Assembly: GCA_036559665.1 (NCBI GenBank)
Contig: DATBSS010000425.1
Location: forward strand, 1 to 14,206
Origin: DASRBA01 sp036559665
GTDB taxonomy: Bacteria > Myxococcota > Myxococcia > Myxococcales > Myxococcaceae
DNA length: 14,206 nt
Direction: 5' to 3'
Shown here: positions 1-7,080 of the stretch, one piece after another
How positions within the stretch are numbered: position 1 is the first letter of the stretch
How the letters are laid out: every line of letters begins with the position of its first letter
Translations under genes and position numbers: made by a program
The notes under the pieces: model-generated
What the model saw: the letters and a program-made list of their open reading frames with translations, nothing else
Told to the model about the DNA's origin: nothing
Databases searched by the model: none

Positions 1-1173
1 GACGTGGTGGCGTCGGTGACCGTCACCTCGCCGAACGGCGGCGAGAGCTGGGTCTCCGGGTCCAGCCACGCCATCACCTGGACGGCCTCCGGGCTGAGCA
101 ACGTGAAGGTGGAGTACACGCTGAACGGCTCGACCTGGAGCGTGGCGGCGGCCAGCGTCTCCGCCTCCGCGGGCAGCTACGCGTGGACGGTGCCCAGCGC
201 GAACACCAGCAGCGCGCGGGTGCGCGTGAGCGATGCCGCGGGCTCCGGCGTCTCGGACACCAGCAACGGCACCTTCACCATCACCCCGGTGGTCTCGCCG
301 GCCGCGGTGTTCCTCAACGAGATCCTCGCCAACGAGCCGGGGAGCGACACGGCGGGCGAATTCGTGGAGCTGGTGAACTCCGGCGGCGGCGCGGCGGACC
401 TCTCCGGCTGGACCATCTCGGACAGCACCAACGTCCGGCACACCTTCGCGGCTGGCACGTCGCTCGGCGCCGGCCAGGCGCTGGTGGTCTTCGGTGGGGC
501 GACCGGCATCCCGGGCGGCCTGACCAACGCGGTGGCGGCCTCGACGGGCACGCTGGGGCTGGGGAACGGCGGCGACTCGGTCATCCTCAAGAACGCGAGC
601 GGCACGCAGGTGGACGCCCAGACCTACCCGTCCTCGCTGTCCTCCACCGACGGCGTCTCCATGAACCGCAGCCCGGACGGCAGCTCCTCCGGCGCGTGGG
701 TGCTGCACACCACGCTGAGCGCGCTGTCGGCTTCGCCGGGCAAGAAGGTGGACGGCTCCAGCTTCGGCGGGGGAGCGCCACAGCCGCCTGCGCCTTCCGA
801 CTCCATCTCCGCGGAGACCGAGGCCAACGACACCGCCACCAAGGCCAACGGGCCCATCGGCAACGGGAAGGCGGTGAGCGGTTCCGTCTCCACTTCGACG
901 GACCAGGACTGGTTCAGCATCCCGGTGAATGCGGCTGGGACGCTGAGCATCAGCCTGTCCATCGGCGGCACCGCGGACCTGGACTGGTACCTCTCCACCG
1001 AGAGCGCCCCCGGCACGGTGATCGCGCAAGGGTTCACCACCGCCAACCCGGAGACGGGCAGCTTCGCCGCCGCCGCCAACACCACGTACCTCTTGAAAGT
1101 GAACGGGTACCAGGGCGCCGTCTCCAGCTACACGCTCACCGTCACCGCGCCCGCCGCCACGCTCGATCCGTAG
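1..1173 (+). CDS. Secreted modular surface protein, 3' part (Ig-like, lamin-tail and PPC domains)
   Basis: The frame is open from the first base, so the true start lies upstream; the stop is TAG at 1171-1173. Three beta-rich modules follow one another. About residues 3-95 form an Ig-like repeat opening 'VTSPNGGESWVSGSSHAITW', typical of cell-surface and cell-wall proteins. About 100-225 is a lamin-tail domain (LTD), recognised by 'FLNEILANEPG', 'GEFVELVNSG' and 'DLSGWTISD'. After a Pro/Ser-rich linker, about 270-385 is a bacterial pre-peptidase C-terminal (PPC) domain with 'EANDTATKAN', 'DQDWFSI' and a closing 'YTLTVTA' strand. LTD and PPC modules are known from exported enzymes and surface proteins of myxobacteria, so the missing N-terminus probably has a signal peptide and perhaps a catalytic or further repeat region. 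No catalytic domain is visible here; its function is unknown beyond binding or adhesion by inference. Confidence 0.85.
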   Translation, partial: DVVASVTVTSPNGGESWVSGSSHAITWTASGLSNVKVEYTLNGSTWSVAAASVSASAGSYAWTVPSANTSSARVRVSDAAGSGVSDTSNGTFTITPVVSPAAVFLNEILANEPGSDTAGEFVELVNSGGGAADLSGWTISDSTNVRHTFAAGTSLGAGQALVVFGGATGIPGGLTNAVAASTGTLGLGNGGDSVILKNASGTQVDAQTYPSSLSSTDGVSMNRSPDGSSSGAWVLHTTLSALSASPGKKVDGSSFGGGAPQPPAPSDSISAETEANDTATKANGPIGNGKAVSGSVSTSTDQDWFSIPVNAAGTLSISLSIGGTADLDWYLSTESAPGTVIAQGFTTANPETGSFAAAANTTYLLKVNGYQGAVSSYTLTVTAPAATLDP

Positions 1174-1215
1174 CACTCGTGCTGGGCGCGGACCGGCGGG
1201 CGCTTTAGAGTGCCG

Positions 1216-1232
1216 CCGGGCTTCGAGCCCGG
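1216..1232 (+). promoter_or_regulatory. Small hairpin abutting the RBS of the pilin-like gene
   Basis: CCGGGCT and AGCCCGG form a perfect 7-bp stem around a TCG loop. The 3' arm runs into the purine-rich ribosome-binding site GGGAGGGG (1231-1238), 3 nt before the ATG at 1242. It could end the upstream transcript or partly mask the RBS. No T-tract follows, so an efficient intrinsic terminator is unlikely. Confidence 0.3.
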
Positions 1233-1241
1233 GAGGGGAAC

Positions 1242-1991
1242 ATGACGCCGAATCCACAGTACCCAGGGCAGCCCGCGCCGGCCTCGCAGGGCACCTCTGG
1301 CCTCGCGATCGCCGCGCTCATCTGCGGAATCATCGGGGTGTGCGCTCCCTGCCCGTTCGGGCTGATCTCCATCGGCCTCGGGATCGGGGCGCTGGTGAAG
1401 ATCAGCAACAACCCGGGGCTCGGCGGGAAGGTGCTGGCCATCGTCGGCATGATCCTCCCGGTGGTGGTGCTGCCCGTCTACGCCGCCATCGCCATCCCGA
1501 ACTTCATCAAGTTCCAGGCCAGGGCGAAGCAGGCGGAGTGCAAGTCGAATCTCAAGTCGGCCTACACCGCGGAGCGGAGCTTCCAGGCGGAGAAGAACGC
1601 GTACAGCACCAACGCCAACGAGATCGGCTTCGGCCCCGAGCGCGGGAACCGCTACGCCTACTTCCTCTTCGACGTGGGCCAGGTGCAGGACCGCTCGACC
1701 GCCCGTCCAGAAGACGGCCCGGGCGTCACCGGGTTCGGCGTGGACACCTTCAAACACCCGCAGGAGCGCCCCATCTCCTATGGCGACGTGCCGGAGGTGG
1801 CCGGCGGGCAGAGAGCCGGCGTCCACGGCCAGTGCCCGGAGTGCTCCTTCGTGGTCGTCTGCGCCGGCAACATCGACAAGGACGCGACGCTGGACGTGTG
1901 GTCCATCTCGTCCGAGGACCGGACCAGCCCGAAGGGCGAGCACATCCCCGGCGGCATTCCGTTCAACGACGTGAGCGACGTCAACGAGTAG
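1242..1991 (+). CDS. DUF4190-type membrane protein fused to a pilin-like domain
   Basis: This 249-aa protein starts at an ATG with a strong GGGAGGGG RBS. Residues 1-18 are Pro/Gln/Ser-rich and cytoplasm-like. Residues 20-54 are a Gly/Ile-rich hydrophobic segment with two cysteines (C34, C37), like DUF4190 proteins. Residues 63-88 are a second hydrophobic stretch ending 'AAIAIPNFIKFQARAKQ', which matches the end of type IV pilin/pseudopilin helix alpha-1. It continues into an amphipathic helix ('KSNLKSAYTAERSFQAEK') and a globular beta-rich part with a C-terminal cysteine cluster (C198, C201, C207). By hand alignment, the prepilin G/FTLIE motif and Glu5 are missing (Gly69 sits at the Glu5 position), so prepilin peptidase processing is not expected. 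It is probably a permanently membrane-anchored pilin relative. Its role is unknown and it may not enter a pilus at all. Confidence 0.8.
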   Translation: MTPNPQYPGQPAPASQGTSGLAIAALICGIIGVCAPCPFGLISIGLGIGALVKISNNPGLGGKVLAIVGMILPVVVLPVYAAIAIPNFIKFQARAKQAECKSNLKSAYTAERSFQAEKNAYSTNANEIGFGPERGNRYAYFLFDVGQVQDRSTARPEDGPGVTGFGVDTFKHPQERPISYGDVPEVAGGQRAGVHGQCPECSFVVVCAGNIDKDATLDVWSISSEDRTSPKGEHIPGGIPFNDVSDVNE

Positions 1992-2037
1992 GGCCTGGGA
2001 GGAAACCAGGGCGAAGGTCGCGGCGTACCAGGGGGAC

Positions 2038-3810
2038 ATGCGTACCCTGGCGCTCCTGGTGGTGAGTCTGTTGGTGCCGGCTTCGGCCTGGGCGGGCTCG
2101 GGAAAGCCGGCGGCCGAGATTGCCTGGAAGCCGTGGTCGCGGGACGTCCTCGATCGAGCGGCCGCGGAGCACCGGCTGGTGCTGCTCGACGTGGGGGCGC
2201 TGTGGTGCCACTGGTGCCACGTGATGGACGAGCAGACGTACCGCGACCCGGCGGTGGTGGCGCTGGTGAACCGCGGGTACCTGGCGGTGCGGGTGGACCA
2301 GGACGCCGACCCGGCGCTGAGCGCGCGGTACGAGGCGTGGGGCTGGCCGGCCACCGTCATCCTGCGGGGCGACGGCGTGGAGTTGGTGAAGTTCAAGGGG
2401 TACGTGCCGCCACAACGGATGGCGTCCCTGCTGGATGCGGTGCTGGAGGACCCGACGCCGGGCCCGTCCGCGGAGGTCGAACCGGAGCCGGAGCCCGCGA
2501 AGGAGGCGGTGCTGGGCGCGGAGGCGCGGCAGAAGCTCCTGGCGCGGAACGACACGGCGTTCGACGAGCAGTTCGCCGGGTGGGGTGACGGGCACAAACT
2601 GGTGGACGCGGCGCCGACCTGGCTGGCGCTGGCGCGGGCGGATGCGGGCGACGCGCGGGAGGCGGCGCGGGCGCGGCGGACGCTGGAGATGGCGCTGCAG
2701 CTCCAGGACCCGGAGTGGGGTGGCTTCTACCAGTACTCGGACCGGCGGGACTGGAAGGGGCCGCACTTCGAACAGCTCGTCTCCATCCAGGCGGACGCGG
2801 TCTCCCTGTATGCCAACGCGAACGCGCGGTGGGGTGATGCGGCGTTCGGCGCGGCGGCGCGGAAGGCCGCCGGGTTCATGGATCGGTTCCTCTCCGGGCC
2901 GGACGGAGAATTCTTCGCCAGCATGGACGCGGACCTCAGCGGGAAGGTGGACGGTCACGCGTACTTCGCGAAGCGCGATGCCGGGAGGCGCGCGATGGGG
3001 TTGCCGCGGGTGGACCGGCACGCGTACGCACGGGAGAACGGGTGGGCGATCGCCGCGCTGGCGGCGCTGAACGATGCGACCGGGGACCAGGCGCCGCTGG
3101 AGCGGGCGGTGAAGGCGGCGCGGTGGGTGGTGGCGCACCGGGCGGTGGAGGGCGGCGGGTTCCGGCACGGGGAGGTGGGCGGGGAGCCGCTCGCGCTGGG
3201 GGACACGCTGGCGATGGCGCAGGCGTTCCTCGCGCTCGGGCGGTCGACGGCGGAGCGGGAGTGGATGGAGCGGGCGGCGCGGGCGGCGGACTTCGCGATG
3301 GCAAGGTTTTCGACGCCCGCCGGATTCGTGAGCTCCGAGCCCATGTCGGGCCGCGGCGTGTTCGGCACGCCGGTGCGGACGCTGGAGGAGAACGTGGCGG
3401 CGGCGCGGCTGTTCACGGCGCTCTTCCACGAGACGGGCGAGGCGAAGTACCGGGAAGCGGCGGCGCGGGCGCTGAAGTACCTGCTCGCGCCCGGGGTGGC
3501 CGGCGAGCTGCACGTGCCGGGCGGAGTGCTGCTGGCGGAGCGGGAGTGGTCCGCCACGCCGCTCCACTTCACGGTCGTTGGAGCGCGAGGCGACGAGAGG
3601 ACGCGCGCGCTCTACGCGGCGGCGCGGCGGACCGCGCCGGTGGCCAAGCGAATCGAGCTGTGGGACCCGGCGGAGGGGCCGCGCCGCGAGACCGGCCTCA
3701 CCTTCCCGAAGATCGACCGGCCGGCGCTGTACGTGTGCGGGGCGGCGAGCTGCTCGCGGCCGGTGTTCGATCCGGAGAAGGTGGCGGCGGCGGTGCCCAG
3801 GTCAGGGTGA
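2038..3810 (+). CDS. Exported thioredoxin-like DUF255 protein (YyaL/SPATA20 family)
   Basis: A 590-aa protein begins 46 nt after the previous stop, just behind a G-rich AGGGGG stretch. Residues 1-19 are a good signal peptide (MRTLALLVVSLLVPASAWA, cleavage near AWA/G), so export to the periplasm is predicted. Residues 28-135 are a thioredoxin fold with the family hallmark 'WCHWCHVMDEQTY' (C57 and C60 as a CHWC redox pair) and the cis-Pro region 'WGWPAT'. After an acidic Pro/Glu linker (about 138-158), residues 165-530 form an alpha-helical, six-hairpin glycosidase-like barrel ('GGFYQYSD', 'ENGWAIAALAAL'). The C-terminus contains 'YVCGAASCSRPVF', a Cys pair seen near the end of this family. The family has been proposed to act in redox or carbohydrate-related roles, but no reaction is firmly established. 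Convergent with the esterase gene, only 6 nt away. Confidence 0.85.
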   Translation: MRTLALLVVSLLVPASAWAGSGKPAAEIAWKPWSRDVLDRAAAEHRLVLLDVGALWCHWCHVMDEQTYRDPAVVALVNRGYLAVRVDQDADPALSARYEAWGWPATVILRGDGVELVKFKGYVPPQRMASLLDAVLEDPTPGPSAEVEPEPEPAKEAVLGAEARQKLLARNDTAFDEQFAGWGDGHKLVDAAPTWLALARADAGDAREAARARRTLEMALQLQDPEWGGFYQYSDRRDWKGPHFEQLVSIQADAVSLYANANARWGDAAFGAAARKAAGFMDRFLSGPDGEFFASMDADLSGKVDGHAYFAKRDAGRRAMGLPRVDRHAYARENGWAIAALAALNDATGDQAPLERAVKAARWVVAHRAVEGGGFRHGEVGGEPLALGDTLAMAQAFLALGRSTAEREWMERAARAADFAMARFSTPAGFVSSEPMSGRGVFGTPVRTLEENVAAARLFTALFHETGEAKYREAAARALKYLLAPGVAGELHVPGGVLLAEREWSATPLHFTVVGARGDERTRALYAAARRTAPVAKRIELWDPAEGPRRETGLTFPKIDRPALYVCGAASCSRPVFDPEKVAAAVPRSG

Positions 3811-3816
3811 ACAGGC

Positions 3817-4836
3817 TCACTTCGCCGGCAGCACCGGGAACTTGCCGAAGAAGAACTGCATGGGGATGTGGAAGCGCATCGCCCAGTTCGCTTCGTTGTG
3901 CTCGCCGTGCGGGAAGGCGAGGTAGAGGAGGTTGATGCCCGGCTTCCAGCCGTGCTCGATGAGCGTGTCGCGCATGGTCTGGCCCTCCTCGTAGTTGTCG
4001 TCGGGCCAGCCGGTGTCGATGTAGAGCTGGAGCGCGCGGCGAGGTTCGGTGCGGATGCGATTGAGGAGGTCGTCCTTGTAGCCGAAGGTGCTGGAGAGGC
4101 ACGCCGCCTTGCCGAACACCTCCGGGTACTGCCAGGCGAGGTACATGGAGACCACCCCGCCCAGCGACGAGCCCATCACCGCGGTGTTCGCGGGCGTGGT
4201 GAGCGTCCGGAACGACTTGTCGACCAGCGGCTTGACCGAACCGGTGAGCATCTTCCCGTACGCCTCGTAGCCGGGCTTGGTGTACTCGTTCATCCGGTCC
4301 TCGGCGTAGACGCCGACCACGATCACCCGGTCGATCAGGTTCATCGTGTCGAGGACCTCGAGGGTGTCGTTCACCTCCCAGTCCTGGCCCGCGAACGCCT
4401 CGTCGGGGAAGAAGAGGTTCGCGCCGTCGTGCATGTAGAGCACCGGGTAGCGCTTGAGCGTGTTCTCCCGGTAGCCGGGCGGGAGGTAGACGCGGTAGAG
4501 GCGGCCGCCGTCCGCTTCAGGGGCGACGAGGCGCTCGGTGACCTCCCCGTTCATGGAGCCGAAGAAGTGCGGGTAGAGGTCGCGGCCGGACTTCGGCGGG
4601 GTGTTGAGGACGAGGAAGTTGGAGCCGATGGACCAGTGGAACTGGCCGTCCCCGGTGATCAGGCAGGGCTTGAAGTAGAGGAACGGGCGCGTGGAGTCGA
4701 TCTTGAAGGTGGTCACCGTCCCGTCCTGGCTGGTGCTCGCGGACTGGACGTCCTTGTTCCAGTCCTGCTCCGTGCGAAGAACGAGCTTGCTGCCGGGCGG
4801 TCGCGGGTAGATGACGCGAAGTTCGATCGAGCTCAT
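3817..4836 (-). CDS. Esterase D-like alpha/beta hydrolase with N-terminal starch-binding-like domain
   Basis: A 339-aa protein read leftward, stop at 3817-3819. The ATG at 4836 is chosen because an upstream in-frame ATG at 4899 would run through the divergent gene. Residues 1-80 are a beta-rich domain ('VIYPRPPGSKLVLRTEQDWN'...'GQFHWSIGSNF') resembling CBM20/CBM48 modules. Residues 90-339 are a putative-esterase (PF00756) fold: 'RLYRVYLPPGY', 'YPVLYMHDGANLFF', nucleophile elbow GSSLGG (Ser224), acid candidate in 'YIDTGWPDD' (Asp274) and histidine in 'HGEHNEANW' (about His313). The family includes enterochelin esterase Fes, esterase D and feruloyl esterases, so ester hydrolysis is expected; the substrate is not evident. 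No signal peptide is visible, suggesting a cytoplasmic enzyme. Upstream there is no well-placed Shine-Dalgarno; TATGGT lies 9 nt before the ATG. Confidence 0.85.
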   Translation of the reverse strand: MSSIELRVIYPRPPGSKLVLRTEQDWNKDVQSASTSQDGTVTTFKIDSTRPFLYFKPCLITGDGQFHWSIGSNFLVLNTPPKSGRDLYPHFFGSMNGEVTERLVAPEADGGRLYRVYLPPGYRENTLKRYPVLYMHDGANLFFPDEAFAGQDWEVNDTLEVLDTMNLIDRVIVVGVYAEDRMNEYTKPGYEAYGKMLTGSVKPLVDKSFRTLTTPANTAVMGSSLGGVVSMYLAWQYPEVFGKAACLSSTFGYKDDLLNRIRTEPRRALQLYIDTGWPDDNYEEGQTMRDTLIEHGWKPGINLLYLAFPHGEHNEANWAMRFHIPMQFFFGKFPVLPAK

Positions 4837-4845
4837 AAGCCGCGC

Positions 4846-4851
4846 ACCATA
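4846..4851 (-). promoter_or_regulatory. -10-like hexamer of a possible leaderless promoter (esterase)
   Basis: Read on the minus strand, TATGGT is followed by 9 nt and then the ATG at 4836. A GGAGG lies further upstream but is 17 nt from the ATG, too far for normal Shine-Dalgarno pairing. Transcription from this element would begin at or next to the start codon. Confidence 0.4.
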
Positions 4852-4868
4852 CACCTCCCCCGTTGGTG

Positions 4869-4874
4869 CAAACT
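4869..4874 (+). promoter_or_regulatory. -10-like hexamer of a possible leaderless promoter (GDPD)
   Basis: CAAACT is followed by 9 nt and the GTG at 4884, the same spacing as for the divergent esterase. No Shine-Dalgarno is present between them. The hexamer is a poor match at its first base, so this is weaker than the others in the series. Confidence 0.3.
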
Positions 4875-4883
4875 GCCCCCGCC

Positions 4884-5696
4884 GTGAACGTCCATCCATT
4901 CCTCGCCGGCCTCCCGCGCACCGCCTTCGTGGCGCACCGCGGAGGCGCGGGCATCAAGCCCGAGAACACCCTCCTCGCCTTCGTCAACGCCCTCACCTAC
5001 TGCCGCGCCGACATCCTGGAGTTGGACGTCCACCTCACCGCCGACGGCGTACTGGTGGTCTCGCACGACGACACGGTGGACCGCTGCACGGGCGGCGCCG
5101 GTCCCATCGCCGAGATGACCCTGCGCGAGCTGAAGGGCCTCGACGCCGGGTACCGCTTCACCATGGACGGGGGGAACACCTGGCCGTACCGCGGCGTGGG
5201 CCTGAAGATCCCCACCTTCGAGGAGGTGCTGGACGCCTTCCCGGGCGCGCGCCTGAACGTGGAGCTCAAGCCGGACGTCCCCGGCATCGAGATCCAGTTC
5301 GCCTCCCTCGTCCGCCGCAAGAACGCGCCCCAGCGCCTCTGCTGCGGGAGCGCGCTGGACCCCCTGGCGGAGCGCCTCTGGGACGCGCTCCCGGAGGCGT
5401 GCCACTTCTACCCGCAGGGTGCGCTCACCACCTTCGCCGAATCCGTCTGGACCGGCCGCGAACCGCCCCCCGACGACCGCTTCACCATCGCCGAGATCCC
5501 GCTCTACCTGGGCGACCAGCGGCTCTCCGACAGCGCCCTGGCCACCGCGCTCCACCGCCTCGGCAAGCCGATCTTCGTCTGGGTGGTGGACGACCCGGAC
5601 GAGCTGGCCCGCCTCTACGAGGAGGGCATCGAGGGCGTGATGACCGACCGGCCGGACGTCCTGGCCGCGCTGCTGGAGCGCCGCGGGCGGAAGTAG
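4884..5696 (+). CDS. Glycerophosphodiester phosphodiesterase (GDPD family)
   Basis: A 270-aa protein of the usual length for bacterial GDPDs, which hydrolyse glycerophosphodiesters to glycerol 3-phosphate and an alcohol in lipid turnover. The TIM-barrel signature is complete: 'FVAHRGG' (His18, Arg19), 'KPENTLLAF' (Glu27), 'ILELDVHLTADG' (Glu46, Asp48 as metal ligands), 'VSHDDTVDRCTGG' (His61), 'IPTFEEVLDAFP' and 'LNVELKPD' (Glu127, Lys129). The C-terminal 'GVMTDRPDVL' closes the barrel. No signal peptide is seen, so it is probably cytoplasmic. GTG 4884 is preferred because family homology starts close after it; in-frame TTG 4863 and GTG 4866 are alternatives that would add 6-7 residues. It shares a 47-nt divergent intergenic region with the esterase. 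Confidence 0.9.
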   Translation: MNVHPFLAGLPRTAFVAHRGGAGIKPENTLLAFVNALTYCRADILELDVHLTADGVLVVSHDDTVDRCTGGAGPIAEMTLRELKGLDAGYRFTMDGGNTWPYRGVGLKIPTFEEVLDAFPGARLNVELKPDVPGIEIQFASLVRRKNAPQRLCCGSALDPLAERLWDALPEACHFYPQGALTTFAESVWTGREPPPDDRFTIAEIPLYLGDQRLSDSALATALHRLGKPIFVWVVDDPDELARLYEEGIEGVMTDRPDVLAALLERRGRK

Positions 5697-5706
5697 CCGC
5701 CGGCGC

Positions 5707-5724
5707 CGGGCCCCCCACGGCCCG
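5707..5724 (+). terminator. Candidate terminator hairpin after the GDPD gene
   Basis: CGGGCC and GGCCCG form a 6-bp perfect stem with a 6-nt loop, 11 nt after the stop codon, followed by TTGCTCCCC. The T-tract is poor, so termination by this element alone is uncertain, but the position between two independent transcription units fits. Confidence 0.35.
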
Positions 5725-5764
5725 TTGCTCCCCTGCGCCAGCGCCTTTCCGGAACGCGAGCGGC

Positions 5765-5770
5765 TACACT
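5765..5770 (+). promoter_or_regulatory. -10-like hexamer of a possible leaderless promoter (LeuA-like gene)
   Basis: TACACT is followed by 8 nt and the ATG at 5779. There is no Shine-Dalgarno in this spacer. No convincing -35 hexamer is visible 16-18 nt upstream. Confidence 0.45.
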
Positions 5771-5778
5771 CGCGCGTC

Positions 5779-7038
5779 ATGGAGCCGGTGGAGAGCCAGC
5801 TCATCTACGACTGGAACCAGGTCACCCCGCGCGCGCCGCCGGACCACGCCTTCGAGCTGCTCGACGAGACGCTCCGCGACGGCCTCCAGTCACCCTCGGT
5901 GAGCGACCCCTCACTGGGAGAGAAGCTGGAGCTTCTGGAGCTGATGAACGCGGTGGGCATCCGCGTGGTGAACGTGGGCCTGCCGGGCGCGGGTCCCCGC
6001 GCGCTGGAGGACGTGGTGGCCATGTGCCGCTACATCCAGCAGCGCAAGCTGCAGATCGTCCCCTGCGCCGCCGGGCGGACGGTGGCCGCGGACATCCTCC
6101 CCATCGCCGAGGCGCAGCAGCGCTCCGGCCAGAAGATCGAGCTGTACACCTTCATCGGCTCCTCCCCCATCCGGCAGTGGGCGGAGGCGTGGGACCTGGA
6201 GTTCCTGCTCAAGACGTCGCGCGAGGCGATCGCCCTGGGCGTCAAGGAGGGGCTCTCCACCGCCTTCGTCACCGAGGACACCGTCCGCTCCTCGCCCTTC
6301 AACCTGGACCGCCTGTTCCGCAACGCGGTGGAGCACGGCGCCTCCCGGCTGGTGCTCTGCGACACCGTGGGCCACGCCACGCCCGAGGGCGCGCGCGCGC
6401 TGGTCCGCTGGACGCGCGGGTTGCTCCAGCGCCTGGGCGCGCACGGCGTCCAGATCGACTGGCACGGCCACAACGACCGCGGACTGGGCGTGCCCAACTC
6501 CATCGCCGCGCTGGAGGCGGGCGCGCAGCGGGCGCACGCCTGCGGCCTGGGCGTGGGCGAACGGGTGGGCAACACCTCCATGGACCTGCTGGTGCTCAAC
6601 CTGAGCCTGCTGGGCTGGTTCCACCACGACCTGTCGAAGCTGGTGCAGTACGTGCGCAAGGTGTCCCGCGCCTGCCGCATCCCCATCCCGTCGAACTACC
6701 CGCTCTCCGGCGCGGACGCCTTCCGCACCGGTACCGGCGTCCACGCCGCCGCCATCATCAAGGCCAAGAAGCGCGGCAACGACTGGCTCGCGGACCGCGT
6801 CTACTCCGGCGTTCCCGCCGGCCAGTTCGGCAAGCAGCAGCAGATCGAAATCGGCCCCATGAGCGGGATGAGCAACGTGCGGTACTGGCTGGAGCTGCGC
6901 GGCATGGCCGCCGGGGAGTCCCTCTGCCGGGAGATCCTCCAGCGGGCCAAGTCGGCGAGTTGGACGCTCACCGACGAGGAGATCCTGGACGCGGTGTCCG
7001 GCTGGCGCGGGCGGCGCCAGAAACGGCGACGGCCTTGA
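5779..7038 (+). CDS. LeuA/homocitrate-synthase-like condensing enzyme (HMGL-like TIM barrel)
   Basis: A 419-aa member of the pyruvate-carboxyltransferase/HMG-CoA lyase superfamily, nearest to the 2-isopropylmalate and homocitrate synthase branch, which condense acetyl-CoA with a 2-oxo acid. Seen: 'LLDETLRDGLQSPS' (catalytic Arg33, metal-ligand Asp34), 'VNVGLPGAGPRALEDV', the paired metal histidines in 'DWHGHNDRGLGVPN' (His229, His231), 'GVGERVGNTSMD', and 'GTGVHAAAIIKA', matching the SGIHQ region of LeuA. The conserved LRDGEQ glutamate is Leu36, as in the RDGLQ form of HMG-CoA lyases. After the linker subdomain it ends in a basic tail. The about 110-residue LeuA leucine-feedback domain is absent, so this is unlikely to be the housekeeping LeuA. 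It is 42 nt upstream of the hydroxylase gene and probably cotranscribed. The 2-oxo-acid substrate is unknown. An in-frame TTG at 5725 was set aside. Confidence 0.8.
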   Translation: MEPVESQLIYDWNQVTPRAPPDHAFELLDETLRDGLQSPSVSDPSLGEKLELLELMNAVGIRVVNVGLPGAGPRALEDVVAMCRYIQQRKLQIVPCAAGRTVAADILPIAEAQQRSGQKIELYTFIGSSPIRQWAEAWDLEFLLKTSREAIALGVKEGLSTAFVTEDTVRSSPFNLDRLFRNAVEHGASRLVLCDTVGHATPEGARALVRWTRGLLQRLGAHGVQIDWHGHNDRGLGVPNSIAALEAGAQRAHACGLGVGERVGNTSMDLLVLNLSLLGWFHHDLSKLVQYVRKVSRACRIPIPSNYPLSGADAFRTGTGVHAAAIIKAKKRGNDWLADRVYSGVPAGQFGKQQQIEIGPMSGMSNVRYWLELRGMAAGESLCREILQRAKSASWTLTDEEILDAVSGWRGRRQKRRRP

Positions 7039-7065
7039 GCACCCCTCCTCCCGGAGGCCCTACCC

Positions 7066-7071
7066 TATACT
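7066..7071 (+). promoter_or_regulatory. -10-like hexamer TATACT before the hydroxylase start
   Basis: TATACT matches the sigma70 -10 consensus at five of six positions and lies 9 nt before the ATG at 7081. No Shine-Dalgarno lies in the spacer; the nearest purine run (GGAGG at 7052-7056) is 24 nt from the start. It may give an internal leaderless transcript for the hydroxylase and methyltransferase. A -35 element is not evident. Confidence 0.5.
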
Positions 7072-7080
7072 GAGCCCCTC

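Noticed and set aside
1128..2597. A 489-codon minus-strand frame opposite the pilin-like gene
   Set aside because: Low-complexity Ser/Arg/Gly/Ala translation with no recognisable domain, antisense to two supported genes.
1981..3567. A 528-codon minus-strand frame opposite the DUF255 gene
   Set aside because: Arg/Pro/His-rich translation without motifs; the plus strand carries a clear signal peptide and CHWC thioredoxin motif.
4837..4899. Longer esterase start at 4899
   Set aside because: It would overlap the start of the divergent GDPD gene, and the added residues resemble no family sequence. The GGAGG near 4855 is too far from the 4836 ATG and too close to the in-frame GTG at 4854 to settle the start.
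5779..7038. Calling the LeuA-like gene leuA
   Set aside because: It lacks the C-terminal regulatory domain and has Leu in place of the LRDGEQ glutamate, and its context is not leucine biosynthesis.
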